Positions 1 through 10,446 of a stretch of 64,000 nucleotides of DNA are shown here, piece after piece. Origin of the DNA: Anaerolineaceae bacterium (GTDB lineage: Bacteria > Chloroflexota > Anaerolineae > Aggregatilineales > Phototrophicaceae); contig REDR01000055.1 in NCBI GenBank assembly GCA_007693385.1, positions 62,001-126,000 of the forward strand, in the 5' to 3' direction. Within the stretch, counting starts at the first letter, position 1; the number at the start of each line of letters is the position of its first letter. Made by a program: the position numbers and the translations under genes. The notes beneath the pieces were generated by a model. That model was not told the DNA's origin. It saw nothing but the letters and a program-made list of their open reading frames with translations, and did not search any database.

Positions 1-1304
<1,304 letters not shown>

Positions 1305-1327
1305 AGCTTAACATCTTTCATAATGTT

Positions 1328-1357
1328 TTGTTCGTTTGGCAAACATTGTACTATAAT
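1328..1357 (+). promoter_or_regulatory. putative sigma-70-type promoter for the REC-histidine kinase
   Basis: TTGTTC (1328-1333) and TATAAT (1352-1357) are separated by 18 bp, about 90 bp upstream of the kinase start. The -10 is perfect and the -35 is only fair. No experimental support. Confidence 0.45.
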
Positions 1358-1448
1358 CGTGTATCACTTGCACGGATTCATAATACGTGTAGCCTAGAAA
1401 AATACGCAGGCAATAATCGCTGATAGCTTCAGCAGAGAGCGAAAGTAC

Positions 1449-3074
1449 ATGAGACACCAACCGCCGCTAATTTTAATCGCGGACGACCAGAAACCGACGG
1501 CGACAATGCTGGAGCGTATTTTTGAATACGAGGGCTATCAAGTAAACTGCGTATACGACGGCGAAAGCGCCATCAAAGCCGCCCACAAGCTCCTGCCTGA
1601 CCTGATTATACTCGATGTTAACATGCCGGTTGTCAGTGGATTTGACGTGTTAACGCATCTGCGTGAGGCGGATCAGACCGCGAAAATCCCCACCATTCTC
1701 ATCACCGCGATGGGTGATTTAACGCACATGCTACACGGTCTGAAAATCGGCGCGGACGATTATATTCGCAAGCCTTTTCATCCCAAGGAATTATTGGCAC
1801 GGGCAGAAAGCAAGATGAAATCGCGACAGTTGGAAGAAGCCCTGCATCGCAAAACGCGCGAAACAGAGGTATTGCTACGCATCAGCGAAGAGCTAAGCCG
1901 ACACATCGAGATTGAACCGCTCATTGAGATCATCCTGTATGTCGTGCTAGACCTGATTCCGTGCGAGAGAACCTTCTGTCTATTTCTGTCCGAAGACCAT
2001 GAAATAATCCTGCAAAGATGCGCCGCGCCTGATTCGCAGGATGAGCTATTGCCGCTCGACGATCATCTGCTCCATTCACTTGTTAATCACCCGCGCCCGA
2101 TGCAGTGGCAAGCGCAAACCGACATCATATCACCCTACGCCAACGGCATGATTATACCGATCTTGTTTCAAGATAAAGTGCGGGCTTTGCTCGGTGTACT
2201 GGGTAACGCTTCATGTGAAGAAGACTATCTGCAGTTATTGACCGGCATCAGCCGTCAGGCGGCACTCGCGCTACAGAACGCCGAACTGCACGAGATCAAA
2301 AGGCGCTATGCCAGCGATCTCGAAAAACAGGTTGACGAGCGCACACAAGAGCTAGAATCCACACAAAGGATGCTGGTTCGTTCCGAGAAGCTGGCGTCAA
2401 TCGGACGGTTAGCATCAGCTATCGCGCATGAAATCAATAATCCGCTTCTGCCGATCAAACTTGATCTTGAGGGCATTCTGGAAGACATCAAAGCCGATAA
2501 ACCCGTCGATATGCAAGACATAGAACATATTCTCGGCAACGTTGAACGCATCGAGAACACTGTGGAAAACTTACTCGGGTTCACCGGCAATAAACAGGTG
2601 GATTCCGCCAAGTTCGGACTGGTTGATTTAACCCACATCATGGCCGGTATCATCCGCTTGAATAGCAAGCTACTACAACAGGAGAACATCACCGTCCAAA
2701 CAGACTTTTCATCTCTGCCGGAGATATACGGCAACCGCTACCAGCTCGAATACGTCTTCATGAACCTGACGCTAAACGCCCGCGACGCGATGCCACAGGG
2801 TGGCACGCTGGCCTTCAAGGCGTGGCAGGCGGATAACCGCGTCATTATCACCGTGACCGATACCGGCGTAGGTATCGAGCCGCAAATGATTGACACGATA
2901 TTTGAACCGTTCACATCAACCAAAGCGGACGGGAACGGTTTGGGGCTGTACATCAGCCATGACATCATGCAGAAGCATAACGGCACAATCGAAGCAGAAA
3001 GCCACGTCGGACAGGGCACGACGTTCACGCTTGTATTCCACACAGATGACGAGAAAAGGCTATTAGAACCCTAG
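1449..3074 (+). CDS. cytoplasmic hybrid: receiver domain + GAF-like domain + histidine kinase
   Basis: A 541-residue signalling protein without membrane segments. An N-terminal receiver domain (about 7-122) has the acidic pair D12/D13, phospho-acceptor D56 in ILDVNMP and the conserved Lys in IRKPFHPKELLARAE. A GAF-like region follows (about 140-280), then a coiled coil (YASDLEKQVDERTQELEST), a HisKA domain with the phosphorylated His in IAHEINNPLLPIK, and an HATPase_c domain with N box NLTLNARDAMP, G1 DTGVGI and G2 GNGLGLYI. The order receiver-then-kinase suggests that an upstream kinase phosphorylates it and so controls its own kinase output. No cognate regulator is adjacent. Its 3' end overlaps the convergent TPR gene by 12 bp. 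The signal is unknown. Confidence 0.88.
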   Translation: MRHQPPLILIADDQKPTATMLERIFEYEGYQVNCVYDGESAIKAAHKLLPDLIILDVNMPVVSGFDVLTHLREADQTAKIPTILITAMGDLTHMLHGLKIGADDYIRKPFHPKELLARAESKMKSRQLEEALHRKTRETEVLLRISEELSRHIEIEPLIEIILYVVLDLIPCERTFCLFLSEDHEIILQRCAAPDSQDELLPLDDHLLHSLVNHPRPMQWQAQTDIISPYANGMIIPILFQDKVRALLGVLGNASCEEDYLQLLTGISRQAALALQNAELHEIKRRYASDLEKQVDERTQELESTQRMLVRSEKLASIGRLASAIAHEINNPLLPIKLDLEGILEDIKADKPVDMQDIEHILGNVERIENTVENLLGFTGNKQVDSAKFGLVDLTHIMAGIIRLNSKLLQQENITVQTDFSSLPEIYGNRYQLEYVFMNLTLNARDAMPQGGTLAFKAWQADNRVIITVTDTGVGIEPQMIDTIFEPFTSTKADGNGLGLYISHDIMQKHNGTIEAESHVGQGTTFTLVFHTDDEKRLLEP

Positions 3075-3980
3075 AACCGTCCACGAGCCGACGAATTCAG
3101 CCTCATCTATTTCGCCCTCCGCGAAATCGGCGGCGACATCGGTTGGCGTGCCGATTGTGTTCCAAACTTCGTCATTTTCGCAGTCAATGACGCGAACACC
3201 AATCGCTTCCGTCTCCGCGTCGATGATGCCGAGATTCTGGCTGAAGGCGACTAGCGCCGACTGTATTGTATCGCGCAGAGATTCGTCAGGATCGCTACAG
3301 ACCGAGACGATCTGCGTCACGCCCAGATTAGTCTCCATCACGTCCAGCACATCTTCAGCCAGCACTTGCGACGAGAAAATATCGCTCAGATCAGCCACAG
3401 TTTGCGCTTCTACTGCCGCTTCCGGCTCGTCATCGTCCTCTGGCGGCAAAAACACCACCGGCAGAGTTGGCTCGGCGGCATCACCGGCGACGGCTGGCGG
3501 ATCATCGGCATCATCCGTGTCACGACTGTTCAGCACTAGAAAGCCGACCACCACCAGTAACAGGATGACCGCCACGATCAGCAGGCGACGGAACCATGTG
3601 TTGCCACCTTCGACTTTCTCCGGCTCATCATCGAAGAAGTCGTCTTCGTCGTCCGCTTCATCGTCATCATCCAGATCAGCAAATATGTCGTCATCCAGAT
3701 CAAGCGGTCGGGATTGCTCCTCCGCCATTTCCTCATCCGGATAGTAAGCCATAAGATCAGCTAGGCCGGGATATTTCGGCTCAAGATCACCGACACGGTT
3801 CAGCGCTCGCCGCGCTTCGTCCGCGTCTTCTAGCGCATGAGCATAAATCCACCACGCATCCGCGTTATCTTCATCATCCGCCAGAACGGATTGAATAATT
3901 TCTCTCGCTTCTTCTAGTTGCCCATCTTCAATAAGTTGAAACGCCCGCGATAACGCATCGTCTTGTCTCACTTCTGCCAT
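3063..3980 (-). CDS. TPR-containing single-pass membrane protein with acidic linker
   Basis: A 305-residue protein with N-terminal tetratricopeptide-like helices (about 8-80; repeated A-x-x-x-I-x-x-G-x-x-x-E-A patterns), a very acidic low-complexity stretch (about 95-120, mostly Asp/Glu), one transmembrane segment (about 130-152, RRLLIVAVILLLVVVGFLVL) and a C-terminal domain of about 150 residues that would lie outside the membrane. The TPR part is therefore probably cytoplasmic. The ATG at 3980 is preceded by an AAGGAG ribosome-binding site. I do not recognise the C-terminal domain and assign no function. Similar TPR-plus-membrane architectures are frequent in Chloroflexota (family knowledge). 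Confidence 0.75.
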   Translation of the reverse strand: MAEVRQDDALSRAFQLIEDGQLEEAREIIQSVLADDEDNADAWWIYAHALEDADEARRALNRVGDLEPKYPGLADLMAYYPDEEMAEEQSRPLDLDDDIFADLDDDDEADDEDDFFDDEPEKVEGGNTWFRRLLIVAVILLLVVVGFLVLNSRDTDDADDPPAVAGDAAEPTLPVVFLPPEDDDEPEAAVEAQTVADLSDIFSSQVLAEDVLDVMETNLGVTQIVSVCSDPDESLRDTIQSALVAFSQNLGIIDAETEAIGVRVIDCENDEVWNTIGTPTDVAADFAEGEIDEAEFVGSWTVLGF

Positions 3981-4078
3981 CTGTCATCACTCCTTAGCGT
4001 GGCCGACTTGATTGAAGTTTACATCGGAAGGCGGCAATCCTGCAACTGAGGTTAACCGGAACACGGTCATTTTCCAAC

Positions 4079-4106
4079 AAAAAAGGCAGTCAATACCATG
4101 ACTGCC
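4079..4106 (-). terminator. Rho-independent terminator of tRNA-Leu
   Basis: On the minus strand GGCAGTCA and TGACTGCC form a perfect 8-bp stem (4085-4092 with 4099-4106) followed by a run of six T (4084-4079). It lies 8 nt past the 3' end of the tRNA. Confidence 0.9.
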
Positions 4107-4114
4107 TCGTGCGA

Positions 4115-4196
4115 TGCCCTGGAGAGGATTTGAACCTCCACCCCGTTAAGGACACGGCCCTCAACCGTGCGCGTCTACCGATTCCGCCACCAGGGC
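4115..4196 (-). tRNA. tRNA-Leu (anticodon GAG)
   Basis: An 82-nt class II tRNA read on the minus strand. The acceptor stem GCCCTGG pairs with CCAGGGC plus discriminator A. The D arm contains GGCGGAATCGGTAGAC. The anticodon stem CACGG/CCGTG holds the loop TTGAGGG, giving anticodon GAG, which reads CUC and CUU. A variable arm is present, and the T arm contains GGTTCAAATCC. The terminal CCA is not encoded (the genome continues TCGC). It has its own promoter and terminator, so it is a monocistronic tRNA gene facing away from plsX. Confidence 0.97.
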
Positions 4197-4209
4197 GCTT
4201 AACACAGCC

Positions 4210-4237
4210 ATTATACATTTTGCCGTTAGCGTGTCAA
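4210..4237 (-). promoter_or_regulatory. promoter of tRNA-Leu
   Basis: On the minus strand TTGACA (4237-4232) and TATAAT (4215-4210) are both perfect sigma-70-type boxes with a 16-bp spacer. The -10 ends 13 nt before the mature tRNA 5' end. This near-ideal promoter suggests a standard housekeeping sigma factor and supports using the same consensus elsewhere in the window. Confidence 0.9.
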
Positions 4238-4306
4238 TCCTTTTGCGGTGTCGCAGTTTACTATAGAATGGATGTTAAACAACATCACACAATCGAGGGA
4301 ATATTG

Positions 4307-5326
4307 ATGATGCGTATTGTTGTAGACGCGATGGGTAGCGATAATCGCCCCCAGCCCGATGTCAAAGGTGCAATTGACGCCGCCAAACAGTTCAAAGACG
4401 ATGAGATCATTCTGGTCGGCCCGCAGGATGTCGTGGCCGCTACGATAGCGAAACACGGCGCACAACCGGATAACTTGCGCGTCGTTCATGCCGGAGAAAT
4501 CATACAAATGTCCGACAAGCCCAGCACCGTCGGCAAAGACAAACCGGAATCGTCGATGCATGTCGGTTTGGGGCTGGTGAAATCCGGCGATGCGGACGCC
4601 TTCGTGACTGCCGGCAATACCGGCGCGGCTCATGCCATCGCTATGTTGTTCTCGCTCCGGAGAATCCCCAACGTCAAGCGCCCTGCCCTCGCGCTGATTT
4701 TCCCGATACATGAAAAGCCGGTCATCTTCCTCGATGTGGGCGCGAATGCCGAAGCTCGCGCCGATTGGCTGGCGCAATACGCGATCATGGGCAGTGTGTA
4801 CGCCAGCAACGCACTCGGTTTGCGTTCGCCAAAAGTCGGCTTAGTATCCAATGGTGAAGAAGAAGGCAAAGGCACAGCCGTCATACAAGAAGCCGGACGC
4901 CTCATCAAGCAATTACCGCTTGATTTCGTCGGCAACATCGAACCTGCCGACATACACGGCGGATTAGTCGATGTTGTGGTGGCTGACGGATTCACCGGCA
5001 ATATCCTAATCAAGACGTTTGAATCCGCCACGCGCTATCTCGGTGAGGTCATCCGCAAAGAGATCAAAGCGTCGTTCATTTCATCCATAGGCGGATTGCT
5101 GGCACGCGGCGCATTCCAGCGCGTTCGGCAAAAGGTCAATGCTGACGAGATCGGCGGTGCGCCATTGCTCGGCGTCAATGGCGTGGTCATCATCGCGCAC
5201 GGCAGTTCGGACGCTAAATCAATCAAGAACGCCATCGGACAGGCGCGTATCGCCGTGCAGGGACAAGTCGTGCAGAGCATCACCGATAAGATGCAAGCCT
5301 TCAATCGTATTCAGCAGGAGAATTAA
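4307..5326 (+). CDS. plsX: phosphate acyltransferase PlsX
   Basis: PlsX converts acyl-ACP to acyl-phosphate for the first acylation of glycerol-3-phosphate in phospholipid synthesis. The frame is open upstream through the tRNA on the other strand, but the protein begins at the ATG-ATG pair 4307/4310: GAGGGA (4295-4300) is correctly placed and the family start MRIVVDAMGSDNRP follows. This gives 339 residues, normal for PlsX. Other family segments are SDKPSTVGKDKPESSMHVGL, VTAGNTGAAHAIAMLF and the C-terminal GGAPLLGVNGVVIIAHGSSD. It is the first gene of the operon plsX-fabF-TPR-trmFO-aminotransferase-hflX. Confidence 0.97.
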   Translation: MMRIVVDAMGSDNRPQPDVKGAIDAAKQFKDDEIILVGPQDVVAATIAKHGAQPDNLRVVHAGEIIQMSDKPSTVGKDKPESSMHVGLGLVKSGDADAFVTAGNTGAAHAIAMLFSLRRIPNVKRPALALIFPIHEKPVIFLDVGANAEARADWLAQYAIMGSVYASNALGLRSPKVGLVSNGEEEGKGTAVIQEAGRLIKQLPLDFVGNIEPADIHGGLVDVVVADGFTGNILIKTFESATRYLGEVIRKEIKASFISSIGGLLARGAFQRVRQKVNADEIGGAPLLGVNGVVIIAHGSSDAKSIKNAIGQARIAVQGQVVQSITDKMQAFNRIQQEN

Positions 5327-5332
5327 AAGCGC

Positions 5333-6598
5333 GTGGACTTGTTACGCAACGGACGCCCCCGCGTCGTCATCACTGGCTTAGGCGCTGTGACCGCGCTCGG
5401 CAATGTGCCCGCCCTGTGGCACGCCGTCGTCGAGGGCGTTTCCGGCATTAAGCGCCTGCAAACGATCAATGTCGATCATGTGCCGGTCAAAATCGGCGGC
5501 GAGGTACGCGACTTTGAAGCTCCGGCGTTCGTTGATCGCAAAGAGTTACGCCGCATGGGACGCGCTTCACAATTCGCGGTAACGGCGGCGCATGAAGCGC
5601 TAGAGGATGCCGGACTGGGTGGCGACGCCTTAGCGATTGACAGCGAGCGAGTCGCGGTTGTCATCGGCACATCGCTGGGCGCCCATGAGATGTCCGAGCA
5701 AGCGACGTACAAATACAAGACATCCGGCTACAAAAAGCCGAACCCGCTATCGTTAATCAACGCCCTGCCCAATATGCCATCGCACTACATCAGCCGCTTC
5801 TGGGGCTTACTGGGGCCAATCACCACGCCGTCAACGGCGTGCGCGGCGGGCACACAATCCATCGGCGAAGCCGCCGAGATGATCCGCTTTGGTCGCGCTG
5901 ATGTCGCTGTCGCTGGCGGTGTGGAAGCGATTTTGCAAGACTACACCATCGCCGGTTTTGACGCGATGAACGCGCTAGCACGCGGTTACAACGACGATCC
6001 GCAAAGCGCCAGCCGTCCATTCGATAAACATCGTTCCGGCTTTGTATTCAGTGAAGGTTGTGGCATCGTTGTGCTGGAAAGCCTAACCCACGCACGACGG
6101 CGCGGCGCGAACATCTACGCGGAGGTGCTGGGGTATAGCGCTTCGTCGGATGCCTACCATGTCGCGGCGCTCGATCCCAGAGGTGACGGCGCGGCGCGGG
6201 CGATGCGCTGGGCGCTTGAGAACGCGCATATCAACGCGCACGAAATCGACTATATCAACGCGCACGGTACAGCAACGCCGGCCAACGATGAGATGGAAAC
6301 ACGCGCCATCAAGCAGGTTTTCGGCGATCATGCCTACGATATGACGATCAGTTCTACGAAAGGCGTGTTAGGACACGCGCTCGCCGGTTCAGGCGCGATT
6401 GAGGTCGTGATAGGCGCACGCATCATCACAGATCGCGTCATACCGCCAACGATTAATTTAGAAACACCCGACGAAAACTGCGATCTGGATTACACGCCGG
6501 GAGCCGCCCGCCCGTATACCGGCGACGGGCATATCTTATCTAACAGTTTCGGGCTGGGTGGACAGAATGCGTCCATCGTTCTAGGTCGGATTCCTTGA
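5333..6598 (+). CDS. fabF: 3-oxoacyl-ACP synthase II (FabF)
   Basis: A condensing enzyme that extends acyl-ACP with malonyl-ACP in fatty acid synthesis. The 421-residue protein has the complete Cys-His-His catalytic set: about C170 in TPSTACAAGTQSIGEA, H311 in NAHGTATPANDEMET and H348 in GVLGHALAGSGAIE, plus the C-terminal NSFGLGGQNASIVL. The start is taken as GTG at 5333, 6 nt after the plsX stop, with CAGGAG about 12 nt upstream; TTG at 5339 is an alternative. Co-transcription with plsX links chain elongation to acyl transfer into phospholipid. Confidence 0.96.
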   Translation: MDLLRNGRPRVVITGLGAVTALGNVPALWHAVVEGVSGIKRLQTINVDHVPVKIGGEVRDFEAPAFVDRKELRRMGRASQFAVTAAHEALEDAGLGGDALAIDSERVAVVIGTSLGAHEMSEQATYKYKTSGYKKPNPLSLINALPNMPSHYISRFWGLLGPITTPSTACAAGTQSIGEAAEMIRFGRADVAVAGGVEAILQDYTIAGFDAMNALARGYNDDPQSASRPFDKHRSGFVFSEGCGIVVLESLTHARRRGANIYAEVLGYSASSDAYHVAALDPRGDGAARAMRWALENAHINAHEIDYINAHGTATPANDEMETRAIKQVFGDHAYDMTISSTKGVLGHALAGSGAIEVVIGARIITDRVIPPTINLETPDENCDLDYTPGAARPYTGDGHILSNSFGLGGQNASIVLGRIP

Positions 6599-6599
6599 T

Positions 6600-7835
6600 A
6601 TGTCGGACTCCCTGCAATCGGCCTACAATTATCTAGAACACGGAGACTATCGCCGCGCCGCACAGGTCATTGATCGTCTGGCCGCACGCATGGCCGGAGA
6701 TCGTCAACTCGAGATGCTCAAAGCCAGATACGCCCACATGACGCAGGATCATAACGCCTGTATCGCTATTTTGGAGGCGCTTCCCGACGATGACGCTCAG
6801 ACCAACATTTTATTGGGCGATGCCTATTTCGCCAAATACAAACAAGCGCCAGTCGGCCATTCGCGCCGCGATGACGCCGAAGAAGCGCTCCGCCGCTACC
6901 ATCGCGTCATCAACGACCCCGGCGATTACAACGATTTAGCATGGGTTTACTATCGCATCGGTCAAGTATTCAAAGCGCTAGATCAACGCGAAAGCGCCAC
7001 CCACTATTTCCGTCATGCGTTGAACATGCCAGCCATCACGCCCGCCGTAAAATCATACGCTTACGAGCAACTGGCGCAATATGAACTGTACGACCTGCGC
7101 GACTTCAAGCAGGCGCTCAGTCTAATTGATCTGGCGATTGCCGTCTATGAAGTAGACGCGGGGCGCGACTGGTTAGTACGGGCACATCTATTCCGCGCCC
7201 GCATCTTGCAGATGCTCAAACGGCATCAGCAAGTGGTACAGGCGGTCAATACCGCGCTACAACAGGCAAAGATCTGTTTTGAAAGCGATATGAACGCGCT
7301 GTCCGATGCTTACTTCAACGCGGGAGAGATACTAGATCGCAGTGAGGGCTACGAAGCGCATAGCGCCGCCCACATGCGACAATACCTCAAATTACGCCCG
7401 CAACCGGAAGGCATCGACATCTCATGGGCACGCGCCAACGAAGTGATCGCCCATACAGAATTTGCCGAAGGACGCTACCAGACTGCCCTGCAAGCCTACG
7501 AAGCTATCCTGCAATATAACCCTTATCATCCATGGCAGACCAGCATCTACTACTACATCGCACGCTGTCACTATCATCAAGGCCATTACCACGCCGCGAT
7601 TGCTACCATCAATCAGTTGTTAGACAACGCGCAAGATGACAAAATAGAGATCACAGATTTTCGTATATATGATATGCTAGGAAGCGCACAATTCGCTTCA
7701 GGCGACTATCGATCAGCCGCCATATCTTATCAAACCGCGCTGGCGATGGCGCCCGAACAACCGGAGATTATCGACAAGATCACGCTTTACTGGCATTACT
7801 CGCTTCAACTGGCTAAAGATCAAGAAGAAAGTTAA
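6600..7835 (+). CDS. tetratricopeptide repeat protein
   Basis: A 411-residue, apparently soluble protein made almost wholly of TPR helices. Recognisable repeats include YNYLEHGDYRRAAQVI near the N-terminus, the stretch around YYRIGQVFKALDQRESATHYFRHAL, FAEGRYQTALQAYEAILQYNP and SGDYRSAAISYQTALAMAPEQPE at the C-terminus. There is no signal peptide or enzyme motif. It starts one nucleotide after the fabF stop and ends three before trmFO, so it belongs to the same transcript. It is presumably a protein-interaction scaffold; the partner is unknown. Confidence 0.85.
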   Translation: MSDSLQSAYNYLEHGDYRRAAQVIDRLAARMAGDRQLEMLKARYAHMTQDHNACIAILEALPDDDAQTNILLGDAYFAKYKQAPVGHSRRDDAEEALRRYHRVINDPGDYNDLAWVYYRIGQVFKALDQRESATHYFRHALNMPAITPAVKSYAYEQLAQYELYDLRDFKQALSLIDLAIAVYEVDAGRDWLVRAHLFRARILQMLKRHQQVVQAVNTALQQAKICFESDMNALSDAYFNAGEILDRSEGYEAHSAAHMRQYLKLRPQPEGIDISWARANEVIAHTEFAEGRYQTALQAYEAILQYNPYHPWQTSIYYYIARCHYHQGHYHAAIATINQLLDNAQDDKIEITDFRIYDMLGSAQFASGDYRSAAISYQTALAMAPEQPEIIDKITLYWHYSLQLAKDQEES

Positions 7836-7838
7836 ACG

Positions 7839-9209
7839 ATGACCGATATTAACGTAATCGGCGGCGGGCTGGCCGGCTCAGAAGCCGCATGGCAACTAGC
7901 GGAGAGAGGTGTCAGCGTTAAGCTGTACGAGATGCGGCCACAACGCAAGACCGGCGCTCACGTCTCCGACAGGTTAGCGGAATTGGTTTGTAGCAACTCG
8001 CTCGGCTCGAAGCTGTATGATCGTGCAACCGGACTGCTACAAAACGAACTGCGGATGTTGCGTTCGCATTTGATGGCTTGCGCTGGCGAGGCCGCAGTGC
8101 CTGCGGGCGGTGCGCTCGCTGTAGATCGTGAGGTTTTCGCCGAACTGGTCACCAGTTCATTGACCGCGCATCCCCGAATTGAGGTCATCCGCGAAGAAGT
8201 GACGGAGATACCGGATACGCCGACCATCATCGCCACCGGGCCGCTAACATCGGAGAAACTATCCGCGCAGATACAGGCCATCACCGGATCACAGTATCTA
8301 TATTTTTACGATGCTATCTCGCCCATCGTCACGCTAGAAAGCATCAACATGGATGTTGCATTTCAGGCCAGCCGCTATGAACGCGGCGAAGATTCTGCCG
8401 GAGACTACATCAACTGCCCGATGAACGAAGCCGAATATCAGCGATTTGTAGAAGCTCTGCGCGAAGCGGAAACAATCGAACTGCGCGACTTCGAGCGCGA
8501 AGACCCGAACTTCTTCGAGGGGTGCATCCCGATTGAGCAATTAGCCAAACGTGGCGATGATACGCTGGCCTATGGGCCGATGCGCCCTGTTGGGTTACGT
8601 GACCCGCGCACCGGCAAGCGTCCCCATGCAATCGTCCAGCTCCGGCGCGACAACATCGCCGGTAGTCTGTATAACATCGTCGGCTTCCAGACCAATATGA
8701 AATGGGGCGTACAGGCCGAAGTACTGCGGCTAATCCCCGGACTGGAAGATGCCGAATTCATCCGGCTCGGCCAGATGCACCGCAACACGTTCATCAATGC
8801 GCCGGTTCTGCTGTCCGCGTCGATGGGCTTCCGCCAGCGTGACGACCTGTTCTTCGGCGGCCAGATCACCGGCGTCGAAGGCTATGTCGGCAACGTCGCC
8901 ACCGGATTAGTCGCCGCAGTCAATATGTACCGCCACCTATCCGATCAAACGGCATGGCACCCGCCACAGACGACGATGCTCGGCGCATTGTGTCATTACG
9001 TGTCGCACGCCGAGCCGCAGAACTTCCAACCGATGAAAGCCAACTTCGGCATCTTGCCCGACGTTGTGCCGCACGTCAGAAACAAGCGTCAGCGCTATCA
9101 TGCTTACGCCGAACGCGGGTTGAACCACATGTTGGAATCCATACAGGCGATGGGTGATCCGTTCTATGATGGCGTAAGCGTGCCTGACGTGTTGAATGTG
9201 GTAAAATGA
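7839..9209 (+). CDS. trmFO: methylenetetrahydrofolate-tRNA-(uracil-54-C5)-methyltransferase TrmFO
   Basis: A folate- and FAD-dependent enzyme that makes ribothymidine at tRNA U54. The 456-residue protein opens with the FAD-binding [19 protein letters not shown], then YEMRP and [10 protein letters not shown], which are signatures of TrmFO (formerly Gid). Further family segments are [53 protein letters not shown] and a second flavin-binding stretch [19 protein letters not shown]. TrmFO replaces TrmA mainly in Firmicutes-like and several deep lineages, consistent with a non-proteobacterial host. The start is 3 nt after the TPR gene stop. Confidence 0.97.
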   Translation: MTDINVIGGGLAGSEAAWQLAERGVSVKLYEMRPQRKTGAHVSDRLAELVCSNSLGSKLYDRATGLLQNELRMLRSHLMACAGEAAVPAGGALAVDREVFAELVTSSLTAHPRIEVIREEVTEIPDTPTIIATGPLTSEKLSAQIQAITGSQYLYFYDAISPIVTLESINMDVAFQASRYERGEDSAGDYINCPMNEAEYQRFVEALREAETIELRDFEREDPNFFEGCIPIEQLAKRGDDTLAYGPMRPVGLRDPRTGKRPHAIVQLRRDNIAGSLYNIVGFQTNMKWGVQAEVLRLIPGLEDAEFIRLGQMHRNTFINAPVLLSASMGFRQRDDLFFGGQITGVEGYVGNVATGLVAAVNMYRHLSDQTAWHPPQTTMLGALCHYVSHAEPQNFQPMKANFGILPDVVPHVRNKRQRYHAYAERGLNHMLESIQAMGDPFYDGVSVPDVLNVVK

Positions 9210-9213
9210 TTCT

Positions 9214-9276
9214 ATGCAAACAAATATTGATGAAAGTCGCATCACGCGACGATTGATGAAAATAAAGGGTTTTTGA
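9214..9276 (+). CDS. possible 20-codon upstream frame abutting the aminotransferase
   Basis: ATG at 9214 opens a 20-codon frame (start MQTNIDESRI, then TRRLMKIKGF) whose TGA directly touches the ATG of the aminotransferase (TGAATG). It occupies nearly the whole 67-bp gap after trmFO and overlaps the AAAGGG that probably serves the aminotransferase. I see no terminator hairpin, so it is not an attenuator of the kind seen elsewhere in this window. It could couple translation or be chance. Confidence 0.25.
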   Translation: MQTNIDESRITRRLMKIKGF

Positions 9277-10443
9277 ATGCCACAACAAGCGGAACGCCTA
9301 CTCAAACTGCCGCCTTACGTGTTTTCAGTCATCGGAGACCGCCTGCGCCAGATGCAACGGGACGGTATTGACGTGGTACGTCTGGACATCGGCAACCCCG
9401 ACATGCCGCCACCGCCCGAAGTCGTTGAAGTCCTCTACAAATCCGCGCGGGATGGTGGCAATCACGGTTATACTGGCTATCGCGGTTTCGCCGGATTCCG
9501 GGACGCAACCGCCGAATATTACAAGAAGCGGTTCGGCGTTGATTTGAACCCCGATACTGAAGTGTTGCCGCTAATCGGTAGCAAAGAAGGCATCGTCAAT
9601 CTATCGCTGGCCTATCTCGATAAAGGCGACATCGCGCTCGTTCCCGACATCGGCTATCCGTCCTATTCGATGGGGGCAATGCTGGCCGGTGGCGAAATAC
9701 ATTGGTTGCCCACCCGTGCCGAGAATAACTTCGAGCCGAGTATCGACGCGATACCGGAAGATGTATTACGTCGCGCAAAACTATTGTGGGTGAACTACCC
9801 GAATAACCCTACCGGCGCGACAGTGGACTTAGCGTTTTATGATCGCATGGCGGCATTCTGCAAGCAGAACGATATTTTGCTGGTATCGGATAACCCCTAC
9901 ATGGACGTGACATTCGGGGATTATCAAGCGCCCAGCGCTCTACAGGCGTCCGATACGACGAATGTGCTAGAGTTCTTCTCGTTCTCCAAGAGCTATAACA
10001 TGGCTGGCTGGCGATTGGGTGTCGCGGTGGGTTCGGCGCAAGCCATTGATGATCTTTTGCGTGTCAAGAGCAATGTTGATAGCGGTCACTTCAAGCCGAT
10101 ATACGAAGCCGGTGTACGCGCTTATCAGGTATCGCAAAAATGGATTGATGATCGCAACGCGGTCTATCAACATAGGCGTGATCGCATCATGGACGCGCTA
10201 GCCTCCATCGGCTTATCAGCAGAAGTCCCGCGCGGCTCGCTTTACGTTTGGGCGCGAACGGAAGATATGCCCTCCGCAGAATATGTCGAACGCGCCCTGA
10301 CTGAAGCTCACGTCTCCATCGCACCCGGCGCGGCCTATGGCGATGGCGGCGAAGGTTTCGTCCGCATCAGTCTCGGAACACCTGACGAGCGGCTACAGAC
10401 AGCGCTCAACAGATTATCAACGTGGTATCAGCAAAGGCGATAA
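9277..10443 (+). CDS. class I/II PLP aminotransferase, LL-diaminopimelate aminotransferase-like
   Basis: A 388-residue fold-type I aminotransferase. Visible motifs are the substrate loop DIGNPDMPPP, YTGYRGFAGFR, PDIGYPSY, the PLP-binding Asn region VNYPNNPTGA, and the PLP lysine in FFSFSKSYNMAGWRLGVAVG; the terminal carboxylate-binding Arg is probably in FVRISLGTP. Overall it resembles DapL-type enzymes common in Chloroflexota and cyanobacteria, which make LL-diaminopimelate for peptidoglycan and lysine. Alanine/aspartate or aminoadipate aminotransferases share these motifs, so substrate is uncertain. The last possibility matters because homocitrate synthase and homoaconitase genes occur at 53 kb. 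The gene lies inside the plsX-hflX operon. Confidence 0.8.
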   Translation: MPQQAERLLKLPPYVFSVIGDRLRQMQRDGIDVVRLDIGNPDMPPPPEVVEVLYKSARDGGNHGYTGYRGFAGFRDATAEYYKKRFGVDLNPDTEVLPLIGSKEGIVNLSLAYLDKGDIALVPDIGYPSYSMGAMLAGGEIHWLPTRAENNFEPSIDAIPEDVLRRAKLLWVNYPNNPTGATVDLAFYDRMAAFCKQNDILLVSDNPYMDVTFGDYQAPSALQASDTTNVLEFFSFSKSYNMAGWRLGVAVGSAQAIDDLLRVKSNVDSGHFKPIYEAGVRAYQVSQKWIDDRNAVYQHRRDRIMDALASIGLSAEVPRGSLYVWARTEDMPSAEYVERALTEAHVSIAPGAAYGDGGEGFVRISLGTPDERLQTALNRLSTWYQQRR

Positions 10444-10446
10444 TAC

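Noticed and set aside
3148-3744. Ser-rich 198-codon frame opposite the TPR membrane protein
   Set aside because: Its serines are the reverse complement of the acidic Asp/Glu codons of the real gene; it is a shadow frame.
4109-4306. N-terminal extension of plsX through the tRNA-Leu gene
   Set aside because: The sequence is antisense tRNA and its promoter; ribosome-binding site and family start are at 4307-4310.
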